Of a stretch of 37,157 nt of DNA, positions 8,701 to 20,332 are shown piece after piece. The stretch is from contig NW_003214508.1 of NCBI RefSeq assembly GCF_000006405.1, positions 1,243,947 to 1,281,103 of the forward strand, written 5' to 3'. Positions within the stretch are counted from its first letter, which is position 1, and every line of letters starts with the position of its first letter. The stretch is from Perkinsus marinus ATCC 50983 (lineage: Eukaryota > Perkinsozoa > Perkinsida > Perkinsidae). The notes under the pieces are model-generated. The model was not told the origin of the DNA, did not search any database, and saw nothing but the letters and a program-made list of their open reading frames with translations. Both the position numbers and the translations under genes were made by a program.

Positions 8701-11283
8701 TCACTGTCTCTACTATACCCTCTCACCGGCAACTCCGTGTCGCTCAAGCAGGTCTTGACAGCCACAAAGGCAGCACCAAAGACATCTTCGCTGAACTCAA
8801 TATTCTCACTGATGAACGCCTCAAAGGTCGAACACGCCCTCAAACGTAGGAAGGCACATTGGGATTTGAAATCAGGCAGGACCACATTGACCAACATCTG
8901 CTGTAGGGCGTTCACATCAGGCAGTTGATTTTCAACTGCTGAAGGCTTCTTATACTTCTTGCCCTTCTTAGACCTCTTCGACTGACCTACTTCCCACCCA
9001 TACCCCCTCCCACATAAAACTCAGCTGAACTCACCAGATTTTTCCACAGCAGCCATAGCCAACTGCTCCGCTATATTCTCGAGGGCGTTCAAGGCTCCAT
9101 CTTTCCTAATCACAACCACAAGGTGACATCAAAGTTACCCCTAGCCCTTCAACTACTTGCAGCAAGCTGCCACGTCTGCCGTGTCTCCCATCCTACTGTA
9201 AGCCTCCAGGTCCATAGAGATCGACGCCATTATGATGCTCAGACTGTCGCGGCCACGATAGCTGACGAACGCCTACAGAAAAGCATCATCGAAGAGTAAA
9301 AAGACAGGGCGAGGATGAACACCTACACGTAAGAGGTCACCAGCGGCGCTCCGAGGGTCCGAGAATATGGTCTCGCACGCTCCTTGGCGGCGAATGAACT
9401 GCACAGGGAAACAATGAATGGCACACAGCATAACGGTAGGTAGTAAGTCACCTCATCAGGATCCGCTTCCCACAGCTGCTGATCCTCTTGGGAGAAGGAC
9501 AAGATGGGCAGGACCACATCGTGAACCAGGAACCTGTATATGAGCTCATCCACTCTACTCTACTATATCATCATCATTGCAACATACTGGAGATGAGGCT
9601 TTATGACCTTATAGGTAATAGCATGCTGCGTGGCCTCTGCGATAAAACCAAAGACTTGATACACTACCTACTACTACTATCATCACACTACTCACACCAC
9701 GTGGGACTCACCTGGTCACTAACGAAGGCTCCCTGAGTAGCCCTCTTCTGGAGCAGCTCGATCATCTGCTGCGTCATGCCCGGACCAAAGGTGTCCAACC
9801 ACCACTGCGCAAAGTTGGTCATCACCACGGCTACGTTCTGGCCCGTCTCATGGGCCGCGACCTAGCCAGCAAGGCTAAGTTACTGCTACACAGACCTTCC
9901 TACCAGGCGAGGATTGCCAAAACGACCAATGAAACGGTGGATGTTCCTCATAGTCCACTTCTGAAGCTGAAACAGGACTAGTAGAGGGGAGAAAAACGTC
10001 ACGCGCCACAAAATTCACCTTAGCGAGAGGGATCTGTTGCCTTTGATCATGGTCCGCAGGCAGCTTATTCGCAGGGACGGACAACCTCGTTGAACACTTG
10101 AGGAACAATTCCATCCATCTACCACCTACACGCAAGCCCTCGCAGGTTCGATCCCCGCACCCTCCCTTTTTACATGAAGCATGGTCCGTAATCAGACTCT
10201 CATGTAGCGATGTTTGAATACACGAGTGGAATGTCTTGGCAACCACTCGGAGCATGTCGATCTACACAGCCAGGAAAATTCAGCCCAGGGCAACTCCAAA
10301 TTTGTTATTACGGCCTGAGTGCCCATAGCCTCTGCACTTGGGTAGAGCTTCTCCCCGAGCTCCAGCAGCTGTGGGAGGGCCTGTACGATCTGCGAATAGC
10401 GATATACTCTGAGTATATGAAGACTACCAGTACCACTGAGTCTAAACTCTCACGCCCTGGACGACCCCGAGCCTTCATCTCAAATTCTCGAGCAATCTTC
10501 CTCAGCACTAGTAGGCCCACCATAACCTACCTCACGCCATACCGAGGACATAACAACATGCATCCTACCTTGTTGGGGTCCTCAGTCGCAGCAATAAGGC
10601 TAAGCGCTTGAGGAAGAAGGTCGGGCCAACACGCCGGATACCTGGAAAAATAGCCGATACCGTCAATGCTGTGCCGTACGGCTCACTCTCGATGAATGCA
10701 TTCACGGACACACTCAATAGCCAAGTTACGTAGTTTGGCATCCCCTTTGGCATGGACGGCAATATCAACGATATTACTCAACACAAAGGCTTTATCGGCA
10801 TCACACAGTTCGTAGCCAGACGGCCCTGGCTCGGTTATCTGCTGGACCTGCCAGAACGTATACTGTGATCGATAGTGGTGAAGACTGGAAAACGGGCGCA
10901 TCTACACACACTGGAAGATCGCTATTGCTCTATATAAAGCTCGGTGATCCAAAAACAATACGAATCGATGAAGTCGAGGAGATGCTCATTACACTGCCAT
11001 CGTATTGGACTCTACGAGACCAGAAGTTCTTGATACCGTTCTTCACTTGAATAGCTGCTGATTGGCGAATGACCGACTCGACCTGACGAGCAGCATTATG
11101 ACCAACAGCCGATTCTCTCACTACTACCTGGTCTTCAATCCAGACACGGCAGAGGGCCTGCATGAAGCCCTGCTGCCTCTGGGCAGCCGTGATGAAGTTC
11201 TCCGCCTCTCGACGTTGATTGGCGTCGGGGGAGAAGGAACCAGTGAGAGCCTTGAAGAGGTTATCTGGCGAGATGTCGGCCAT
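5757..11283 (-). CDS. IPO7: Importin-7/8-type importin-beta family nuclear transport receptor
   Basis: A karyopherin that carries cargo such as ribosomal proteins and histones into the nucleus with RanGTP. About 28 short exons are traceable from the ATG at 11283 (MADISPDNLFKALTGSF). The N-terminal HEAT repeats contain the importin-N pattern AAIQVKNGIKNFW. Downstream are family landmarks in the right order: LQKWTMRNIHRFIGRFGNPR (10-9.9 kb), VVLPILSFSQEDQQLWEADP (9.5 kb), KKDGALNALENIAEQL (9.1 kb), FEAFISENIEFSEDVFG (8.8 kb), WAADYLENMLGPLDNYL (7.4 kb), HDEKKALILALGSLL (6.65 kb), then the acidic tract typical of IPO7/8 (DDDEDDDDSDW, 6.45 kb; a second one at 6.0 kb) and DPYDEFIYLGETL near the end. 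The tail is a Gln/Lys tract encoded by CAA/CAG repeats. Most introns are 40-60 nt. Those at 8752-8480, 8245-8045, 6926-6780 and 6438-6200 are longer, and some hold repeats. Exon borders near 10.9, 10.2 and 8.2 kb are uncertain. IPO7 and IPO8 cannot be told apart here. Confidence 0.9.
6821..6892 (+). repeat. Intronic dispersed repeat, copy A
   Basis: This lies in an intron of the importin gene, antisense to it. It shares AATTTCCCAAAATT..CCTCAG and ACACATGTG with copy C, and GTTGACCATGT.CATATATT with copy B. The three copies are diverged and no terminal repeats are obvious. Confidence 0.55.
7597..7627. repeat. (CAA)n/(CTA)n microsatellite in an importin intron
   Basis: Short trinucleotide runs (ACAACAACAACAAC, then ACTACTACTACTAC) lie between two importin exons. 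They show no sign of function. Confidence 0.8.
8069..8143 (-). repeat. Intronic dispersed repeat, copy B
   Basis: The minus strand here aligns to the plus strand of copy A (6821-6892). The best block is GTTGACCATGTGCATATATT, 19 of 20 identical to copy A, preceded by a looser AACACGT block and a GATATTTCTGAG block. It lies in a long importin intron, sense to the gene, so copies A and B sit in opposite orientations within one gene. Confidence 0.5.
10141..10172 (+). repeat. tRNA-like B box and T-arm remnant in an importin intron
   Basis: GCAGGTTCGATCCCCGCACC resembles a tRNA T-arm: loop TTCGATC, with 4 of 5 stem pairs. It is followed by a CCCTCC end and a T run like a polymerase III terminator. 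No matching 5' acceptor half or anticodon arm lies upstream, so this is not an intact tRNA. A tRNA-derived SINE remnant is possible. Confidence 0.3.
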
Positions 11284-11754
11284 TTACTGACCACAGCGAC
11301 GTGCCGTAAAAAACGTTCAAGCCTGGAGAACTCAGGAAGATTCTCGTTGGTATGACTCCAGCAGACATCACTCTGTATTCACCCAAGGCGTAGAGCACTC
11401 TTGGGCTATTCCAGGCACGAGGGTCACTCAGTGGTCAAACGCGGTTGCTTGCAGTTGGGGAAGACTACTGATACGAATACGAACTGACGTACATATGTGT
11501 TAGTTAAGTAGCTTCATGTGGCTGGACCTCGGCATCCAGTCATGCTACGCCTCGCCACTAACACGACAGCGTCACTCGCCACGAAATTTAACCGATTCAA
11601 GGACGTAGGCTAGTGAAGATTCCCTGATCGCCCTTACTGAGGAACATCACCAAATAACCTACGAAGCCATCATCCACAATGACGATGATTTCGAAGGTAA
11701 ATAGCTTCGCTAGAAACGCATTACGCTACTCATAGAAACGTCCTTATGGTAGCA
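11284..11754. other. Intergenic region upstream of the importin gene
   Basis: These 471 bp separate the importin start from the ZCCHC4 stop. No coding frame, RNA gene or repeat is recognisable. The region should hold the importin promoter, but no TATA-like or other clear core element is visible. Confidence 0.5.
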
Positions 11755-12881
11755 CTAGGACCTACAAGTGTGCCCAACTGGCAGACATCGTTGGCATTCA
11801 CTACAGTGCTTCAACTCAGGCTTAGTACACTTCTTGCAAGCCAGGCAGTGAGACCAAGGCTTATTACCGTGTATGGTCGTACAGGCCCCACATTTATCAC
11901 AGTGAGCATTAGCCTTGTGAACCCATCGCCCATCACACTTCTCACAGACTCTATACGATTCAGTGGGTAAATCAGTGAGCTCATGGAAGCGAGTAAAGAG
12001 CCTAACCGGACTCTTATCAGCCTTGTACGTCTTATGGTTGGCGTAGTCGACTCGGTAATCATTCATAACCAGCTCGGGGGACTCCTTAGAGCCCATCAAT
12101 GCTTCCCGTGAGAAGTATGGGAAAGCAAACACAACATCAACATTGGCGAACGCATCTGAGCCAATGAGCACTTCTCTAACACACTTCCATATAGCTGGAA
12201 TCAACTCAGGCTGGAACGGAGGATCAACTACCACCACATCGACGGGCCCCTTCGCAAGCCAACCGTCGAATCGTTCCCTGCCCTCAGAGTCGAAGAAAAA
12301 GCCATTGATCATGTTGAACCGAGCTCCCGAGTCTGCGGCCTTCTTGACCACTACTGGATCCATATCTAGTAGGAACGAGTCCAGATCGCCTTGAAGGCGT
12401 TGGTGAATCACTGGGGTGCCCAGACAGAGGACTCGGTGGTAGTCATGCTTGGCAGTGTATTCTCGTATCACACCGACTGCCTCCTCAGAGAAGAAGTACT
12501 GTGCATTAGCCTTGTTGTCAGTTTTCTTATACTCCCGACCAGGCTCATCACCACGTCTGGGTCGCTTTATCGAGTGGTGGTCGCCAGCGTGTCGTTTCTC
12601 GTGCTCATCTACCCACACGAACAACGGGCATATTTTGCGGTCGCGTATAGCACTGCATGCATAGAAGTCTCTAGAGGATACGACGTGTCCATCGACATCT
12701 TTGGTCACTCGTCGAAACCTGAGTGATACCAATAGCAGTGGCCACGAATTGTGAAGGATCCCCACCTCATAGCAGGCCCATGCTCACACTGGGGCCTCGC
12801 GATCCCGCTGGCCTGCTGGTCCTCATCGAGGATCAGCTTGTTGATAGTCCGACGCTCTGTATGGGAGAACCCACCGGCCAT
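11755..12881 (-). CDS. ZCCHC4: ZCCHC4-type rRNA N6-adenosine methyltransferase
   Basis: In animals ZCCHC4 places m6A on 28S rRNA in the nucleolus. Two exons, 12881-12766 and 12718-11755, are joined by a 47-nt intron that splits an N-terminal GRF-type zinc finger: PQCEHGPAM before it, then DFYACSAIRDRKICPLFVW after it, with the order C-H...C...C. The methyltransferase core follows with a SAM-binding strand VLCLGTPVIHQRL and the catalytic motif DPPF (VDVVVVDPPFQPELIP, about 12245-12200). The C-terminal 80 residues hold many CxxC pairs (CEKCDGRW, CDKCGACTTIH, CLACKKCTKP, CSECQRCLPVGHTC), as in the zinc-rich tail of ZCCHC4. The stop is at 11755. The start is taken at the ATG at 12881 because the frame upstream has no other ATG. 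It is transcribed away from the ALDH gene, so the two share the region 12882-13525. Confidence 0.88.
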
Positions 12882-13525
12882 GGGAGGAAATGTGAACTGA
12901 TGATGGCCACGCTTGCTTGACACAGCCCATTGTACATGTCCGACTTTCACGACAAGTGTCAGTAGTGTAGACTCCCAGGTTCATCACAGAGAGTGACATA
13001 TTAGAAGTGCCTCGTAGTGGATTCAAGTTCGGCCAGTGAAGCCATCGAAGTAGAAAGTACTGCATGAGGACTGCCTATTTTGACATCCTTGGTGAGGTTT
13101 CCGATCTTCATCCTGTGAACATGTTCGGGACACACTGTGCAATAACGATCTGATCAGCACAAGGAATTCTTCGTAAACACTGAACTAGGCACGTCCGACG
13201 TAGTAAGTTCTGCGAATCTTCATATTAGTGTATGAAAAGGCATGAAACTGAACAACTCAACAAGTGACGCAAGGACGGGCGGGCGAAGTGCACTGAAACG
13301 GAAGAAGATACAGAAACCTTGTAAGAAAGGCGAACTTACAATTGTACATGCGTTAAAAATCGACAATTGTTCGCATAGGGTATTAATCAACTTACCATTG
13401 GAGGATTCTGCCGCTGTGGAGCCGATCTATACTGTGTGACCATCTACCTCTATGCTTCGTGTTGCTCATGCTACGATCGTCAAGTTTCTTAGTACAGGTG
13501 TCATTCAGTTGCCTACTTCCCATAC
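12882..13525. promoter_or_regulatory. Divergent intergenic region between ZCCHC4 and the ALDH gene
   Basis: These 644 bp separate two genes read in opposite directions and presumably hold both promoters. No clear core element is visible. A 65-codon + frame at 13242 (Lys/Arg-rich) shows no family motif and is not called. Confidence 0.4.
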
Positions 13526-15943
13526 ATGGCTGACATTACTCCCGAGTCGCTAGGCACCGCCCTAAGGGCCGTGCCTTGCGCTCACTTCATCAATGGCGAC
13601 TTCCTAGGACCGTCTCCAAGTGAATCGGTGAGGAAGCTGGACATAATCAACTCTGCCACTGAACGCCCCATCGCCGAGTCCCTGTGCGCTGGAAGGGTAT
13701 TGTTCATCTTGCCTATAGACATTCTGTATCCTCTCTCGTTAGGCCGATGTGGACCTCGCAGTAGCTGCTGCCCGCAAGTCCTTCGACGACGGGGTATGGT
13801 CCAAGCGTTTAGGCTCTGATCGCGCCGTTGTGATGAAGCGCATTGCAGAGGGAATTAAAGCACGGTGAAAACTGACGTAGTGTCGCAAGATCACCGGAGT
13901 CTCCTTTTCCAGGCGGGAGTTCTTGCAAGAATTGAGACCGTCAACACTGGGAAGCCATTGAAGAGACCGAGTGGGACATTGATGACGTCGCGGGCTCCTT
14001 TGATACTTCGGAGGTGGTCTTCGTCCTTTCCCCTGCATCATGCAGTTGAAGGTCTTAGATAAGGCCATCGAGTTGGATAAGAAGCAGGGCAGTTTGGTCG
14101 ACTTGGGTATGGAAGAGTTTGAGGGACGTCTTTACTATGAGAGCTGTGGAGTGGTAGCGGCTATAGTGCCGTGGAACTACCCCCTATTGATGGCCACGTG
14201 GAAGGTACGCCTCAGAGCTTTCAGCCAGAGTCTGACGTGAGCCATCACAGGTGGCGCCGGCCTTGGCTGCAGGGTGCTCGGTTGTTCTCAAGCCGAGTGA
14301 GCTCACTCCTATCACTGCTCTGGAACTGGCACTTATCTGCAAGGACGCTGGCCTACCCGATGGCGTACTGGGGCATTGGGGTACACTCGAGGTCTACGTT
14401 AGTAGCACTTTACATCGTTTTTATATTCGATATCATTGTGTGGGAATAACAGTAGGCTGTCTATGTTCAGTGAGGGTATTTATTCTCTATTGAGGTACTT
14501 AACGTTATTACTGGCGATGGCACTACGGGTAGCCTAATGACGTCTCATCCCGACGTGGACAAGGTCACCTTCACTGGTTCTGAAGCTACTGGAAAGCTCG
14601 TTATGGGTAAGGCTTTTCGTAGGGATGAAATGTGTCATACATATGTCCATTGGTATGCTCAGGATCTTGCACTCCGCATATTCACAACGTTGGTCTTGAA
14701 CTGGGTGGCAAGTCGCCTTTTATTGTATTCGAGGACTCGGACATGGACCAGGCCGTTGAATGGGTCATGTTTGGCTGCTTCTGGACCAACGGTCAGATTT
14801 GCAGCGCTACTAGCAGGCTGCTGGTAATATCGCGTGAAATGACTACTATTGCATATTGGAGGTAATCAGATTCACAACAGCATTAAGGAGAAGTTCTTGG
14901 CTCGGCTAGAAAAGGAGATCAGGAAGGTGCCGCTTTGTTCGCCTATGGAGCTTTTGGAAGGCGGACTAGAAAAAACTAGTGGCAGGCTTGGACCGATGAT
15001 ATCTAAAAAGCAATTTGAAAAGGTTACTGGTAAGACGACTCTCTAGGGGAAGTTTGTGGAAAAGTTGATAATAGGTATGATTGATCGTGCTAAGGCTAGC
15101 GAAGCGAGGCTCCTATGTGGCGGCAATTCACGGAGACCTGGATACTATGTGGAGCCGACAGTATTCGTTGATGTCACGACTGATTCAGAGGTAGTAGTAT
15201 CAACGATAACTTTCGATCAGTTGTGACATTGACCTTGAATCGAGACGAGCTGTACAATCCAGTATTAATGCTTTGGACATCTGATATAGCCCACTGTGTA
15301 TTATTATAAAACTGTTGATTCAGTTAGATTCCAAGTTTACTGGCCTGGGAATGTGTCTCTTCGAAGGAATTTGAAATAGAAACTGCGAGCTGTGGCGGTC
15401 AGATATGGAGGGAAGAAGTGTTCGGACCAGTACTGTGTGTGAGGGGGTTCGATACTGAGGAGGAGGCTCTGAGTGAGGCTAACAACACTAGGTAGCAATA
15501 GGCTAGTTTGTAGGCTGTTGAAATACAGTGTGTAGGTTTGGCTTGGCAGCAGCGGTGATGAGTGGTGATCCGGCGAGGTGCGAGCGTGTTATGAGGAATT
15601 TCCGTTGTGGTATTGTATGGGTCAACTGCAGCCAGCCGTGCTTCACGCAACTTCCTTGGGGAGGGGTCAAGCACTCGGGTATAGGCAGGGATAACGGCGA
15701 TGCTGGATTCTGGAGGTAACACGATGGTTACTACTAAGGTCACCGCGTGAAATGAACTTTTATCGGATTTTCGAAACAATCAGTGAGATTAGATTCATCC
15801 AACCCATTTTGCATCTGGAGTGGTGGTGGATTTTTGTTGGTCATTCTGTTTCCAGTTATCTGGAGCCCAAACAAGTGGTGAAATACGTTACGAAGAAGCC
15901 TTTTGGTTGGTACTCTCCCCGCTTCGAAGGGAGTAAGCTGTAG
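13526..15943 (+). CDS. Betaine-aldehyde/aminoaldehyde dehydrogenase (ALDH10-like) with a C-terminal SKL
   Basis: An NAD-dependent oxidoreductase that turns aminoaldehydes or betaine aldehyde into the acid. About eleven exons join in phase from the ATG at 13526. Landmarks in order: FINGDFLGP and [22 protein letters not shown]; the cofactor-binding [18 protein letters not shown] and [28 protein letters not shown]; the general-base Glu in [14 protein letters not shown]; the catalytic Cys in [38 protein letters not shown]; and [17 protein letters not shown]. The last three residues are SKL, a type 1 peroxisomal signal that plant ALDH10 enzymes also carry. Introns are mostly 32-58 nt, but those at about 15190-15403 and 15720-15871 are longer. 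One frame break at 13955 (GGGAAGCCATTGAAG) fits a missing C: after it the frame continues as [18 protein letters not shown], matching the family. This is probably an assembly error. Confidence 0.92.
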
Positions 15944-17022
15944 CTGCTGATCTATTTGGAATTTCTCAAATTGACTACTGTGTTTCTCATGCATTTTCGG
16001 TCGAGTTATGTAACACTAGAATAGCCTTCTGAGTAAAAAGGTTTGATTCTACGTATTCCGATGTCCGACTCAACTGGGCTTCCTCAGAGTGAGTGTCGAT
16101 GCCCGTCTGCCATAACGCTCTATTTTTCTCACTACTTGAGCCTCCATCACGATAGCCTTACACAAGAGTCGTTGAATCTATCCACTGCATCTAGCTCGTA
16201 TTCGTCCCTCCGAAATCTTCTACTGCAGGTAAGTGGCCTGGTGGCCTACCGTAATTGGATCAATTCGCTTAGGATGAGGATGAGGTTGTATCTTTAGGTG
16301 AAGCACTGCAACGGCAGAAACTGGGAGTCCTGAAAAGAGTCGATTGGAGTATGGGCGTTGTTCAGGTAAAGTATGGCGCTTGAACTGATGCAAAACTTCC
16401 AAATTCAGGGCATGTAGAGGAGGCCATAGTGGAGGAGCAGACTGAGTAGGGACGGTGACGAGGGGGCTTGGGAGGTCACAGCTGAACTCTTCCAACAATC
16501 TGCAGTTGTGCCGGATCACTCGACGGTAGCTACAGGGGACCCACCACAGCAAAAAGAAGAATTCCGGACGAAAAATGGCATGCATATCAATACTGTTAAT
16601 GATAGGGGTAAATAACTATTCCGTGGCAACAGAGCTTCGTATGGTCCTTAGATAGTAATTGTGTGGATTTTGGTATTTTTCATTATCCCGTCTTGAGGCA
16701 GATACGCACCACTCAATTTCCTGCATCTCCCTGGGCTGTGTATTGAGTATACGAATGGAGACGAACACGAGGGGCTCTAGAATGTGTTCATGATACTCAT
16801 TAGTCGCAGCCCATGTTTTTCTTCTGATTCTTCTTGCGCAGCACCCCTTCGACCAGGCGAGTAATAGCCAGTATAGAGGTATAGCTGTAGGCTCAGTCAC
16901 TGTCTGAGCTCTGGTATGAACCGGTAGATAGTGTGTTACACGGCAGAGAGTTCGATAAGTAGGAAGGCCTCCCCCAGAGACCCCCAGCTGCCAGCAGTAC
17001 AATAATTTATATCTTGATATCC
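15944..17022. other. 1.1 kb with possible small exons on the + strand
   Basis: Good splice signals occur on the + strand: CTACTGCAG|GTAAGT at 16228, TTTAG at 16298, TTCAG|GTAAAG at 16366 and ATTCAG at 16408. Between them lies a coding-like stretch (GEALQRQKLGVLKRVDWS, 16299-16365). A small gene from an ATG at 16061 to about 16417 is possible, but the phases did not close. On the minus strand, 16616-17022 may be the 3' end of the neighbouring LINE. No family was recognised. Confidence 0.25.
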
Positions 17023-17690
17023 CTAGCGGGATGTCGTCCAGATCTTCCTCATGTATTTCAACCATTTGCGAACACTGCGGTTTGATGCCAACAGTCGGGT
17101 CATATCATAGGGGTTGTCCAGGGCATCTTTACCCAGNNNNNNNNNNNNNNNNNNNNNNNNNNNNNNNNNNNNNNNNNNNNNNNNNNNNNNNNNNNNNNNN
17201 NNNNNNNNNNNNNNNNNNNNNNNNNNNNNNNNNNNNTCTCTGAATTTCGCTTTGACCTTATGGACAGTGTACGACTCAGGAATGGCAACGTCTGTTATAT
17301 CCCTTCTCTTTCCGCCTAATCTCGCCGGGGTCTCAGCGATTTCATTACCACTGATACCCGCATGAGCTCTTGCCCACTGAACGACTAGATCGCATGTTGC
17401 AGCAGCGCGTTCAACCGCCCTGCGGGCTTTACTCACTGATGTACTCTCGAGCTTACCTCAGCCGACCACTGTCCGGACAGTCCGGATGGCGGCCTGACTA
17501 TCACTATAAATAACTGCCGGCTTTGAAGGATTATTCCGAGTAGAAGTCAGCCGATTGGCCGCAGCTTCGATCCCTCGAAGCTCGCCTTGCATCACGGTGG
17601 CGTAATCTGGTAACCTCGTATACGAGAACCATACTACCGCAGCGTCTTTGTCGGACGGCGCAAGCAGTTCGAGCTGTTCGTAGCCCATGT
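17023..17690 (-). mobile_element. LINE fragment: RNase H domain and tail
   Basis: The minus strand encodes ELRGIEAAANRL, then VIYSDSQAAI (the RNase H Asp motif), then ARAHAGISGNEIAE (family W..AHAGI.GNE.AD). This is the RNase H domain found behind the reverse transcriptase in several non-LTR clades. The tail (DMTRLLASNRSVRKWLKY) resembles the region after RNase H in such elements. The copy is degraded and no reverse transcriptase is present in the window. The 100-N gap sits inside it, which fits an assembly break at a multi-copy repeat. Confidence 0.7.
17137..17236. other. Assembly gap (100 N)
   Basis: Exactly 100 N inside the LINE fragment, a usual placeholder for a gap of unknown length. 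Distances across it are not reliable. Confidence 0.99.
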
Positions 17691-18404
17691 TCGACCTGGC
17701 ATATCCTCGATAATTTGACTATTCTAAGCTGAGGCATACCTGAATCGTATACTCTGTCAGTATTAGAGGCAGTAGTGGTGATAACACTCTTATATCCAAT
17801 AGTTGTTAACAAAGTCGGTTAACAAAACTCGATGACACAAGTTTATTTTCGCGGGTGATCTTGTCACAAGATATCCACTCGGAGTGCCCAGTGGCTGTAG
17901 ACGCTCTGAGCGATTATGTATATCATGGGTTTGACTAGAGAGTTTCCCAACACCACCTTGAGACACAAATGGTTCACACTATAGAAAGAACAATGCTTAC
18001 GTTGGAGCAGAAACGATCGAGGGCAAAGCGTCCGGTTTCTCTTGAGCTATGAGTAGCAAAGAACGGTATCCACCATGTCCAGAGAATAGAAAAGTGACCG
18101 CATCAGGGTGTTTTGACGAGTTCAGAAAGGAACGTCTTAGGTGGAAGAAGCCGAAAATAGTTTTTACGGAAGAAGTCTTTTCTGGGAGGGTGAATGTCAG
18201 TGACGTGAAGGGTTTATATTCCCTCGAATCATCTCTAACGTTACGTGCTTCGTTCCGAATCCCCGTCAGATCCTCGATCAGAAATAATCAAACCCATATG
18301 TTATAATTTACAACCCGAGACAGATAATGTTGAAAAAATAGACTTGATTTGGTTCCGACAACGCTAATCAAAACATGGAAAATAAATAATCGCTGAAACC
18401 CTCC
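17691..18404. other. 0.7 kb without a recognisable gene
   Basis: This may include more of the degraded LINE on the minus strand up to about 17812. A + frame of 85 codons at 18049 has no family motif and no splice context. The 3' flank of THI4 lies at its right end. Confidence 0.4.
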
Positions 18405-19694
<1,290 letters not shown>

Positions 19695-19797
19695 CTACTG
19701 CCCAACTTGGAAACCGTTAGCGAACCAATACTGAACGACTGGCCAAGTTCATCATGCCTGAACGCTCAACTGCTTAACAAGAAGCAGAAGCACATCA

Positions 19798-19819
19798 AGC
19801 GTGAAACATGTTTCACGCT
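19798..19819. promoter_or_regulatory. Perfect 22-bp palindrome upstream of THI4
   Basis: The 22 bases centred on CATG (arms AGCGTGAAACA and TGTTTCACGCT) are a perfect inverted repeat with no spacer. It lies 159 bp before the THI4 start codon, in otherwise unremarkable sequence. A dimeric regulator site is a reasonable guess; no factor is known to me for it in this lineage. Confidence 0.55.
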
Positions 19820-20029
19820 CTACGTTACGTGAACTTGCAACAGTCCGGTGTGCCAGACCCTGATGCCCCGGGCGGCTCCGGCGATGGAGATCATCATAGC
19901 AGTTGAAACGTGACGCATCACCAATGCGAAACTCTCACCGTTTCTAGGAATAAATTAATACTACACGCATCCACACGTATCTTGTGCGCAGCAAGGCGAG
20001 CGCGAAACTGAATTGCGCACTAGGACGAG

Positions 20030-20062
20030 GAGGTGGTCTCGAGTTCGATTCCCGCGCCCTCC
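20030..20062 (+). repeat. tRNA-like B box remnant
   Basis: GAGTTCGATTCCCGCGCC followed by CTCC resembles the 10141-10172 sequence (same GTTCGAT..CCCGC.CCCTCC layout). The flanking stem pairs poorly and no 5' half is present, so it is not a functional tRNA. It may be a fragment of the same short element. Confidence 0.3.
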
Positions 20063-20332
20063 ATATAGCTCAATCCCCAGTGAGGCGTCACTCCTGTGCT
20101 TTTCACTGTATCAGCAGAATAGCCCACCAGGAGAGCGAGCACGGGGAATCACCATATCCTATCCCGTAGTAGAGGAGTACGTGTCACCATTGCATCAGGG
20201 CGATTGGAGGAATAGCTGTTCATCTAGCGGCTGTTGAGATTGGATGAATAAAGTACGCACTATAAGGGTAAAGTGAGATCTCAGCAAGGCAGGAATAGTC
20301 GTAATGCGCACACTGCGTTTCAGTGTGGGAAG

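Noticed and set aside
10141-10172. Functional tRNA gene
   Set aside because: Only a T-arm and 3' end are visible. No acceptor partner, D-arm or anticodon arm lies upstream.
16616-17065. 149-codon minus frame as a gene
   Set aside because: No family motif, and it lies directly behind the LINE RNase H tail; more likely element 3' sequence or chance.
18049-18306. 85-codon + frame
   Set aside because: No recognisable motif, splice signal or neighbour context.
19798-19819. Bacterial parS centromere site
   Set aside because: The palindrome resembles parS by its TGTTTCAC and GTGAAACA halves, but they are in the reverse order and the DNA is nuclear eukaryotic.
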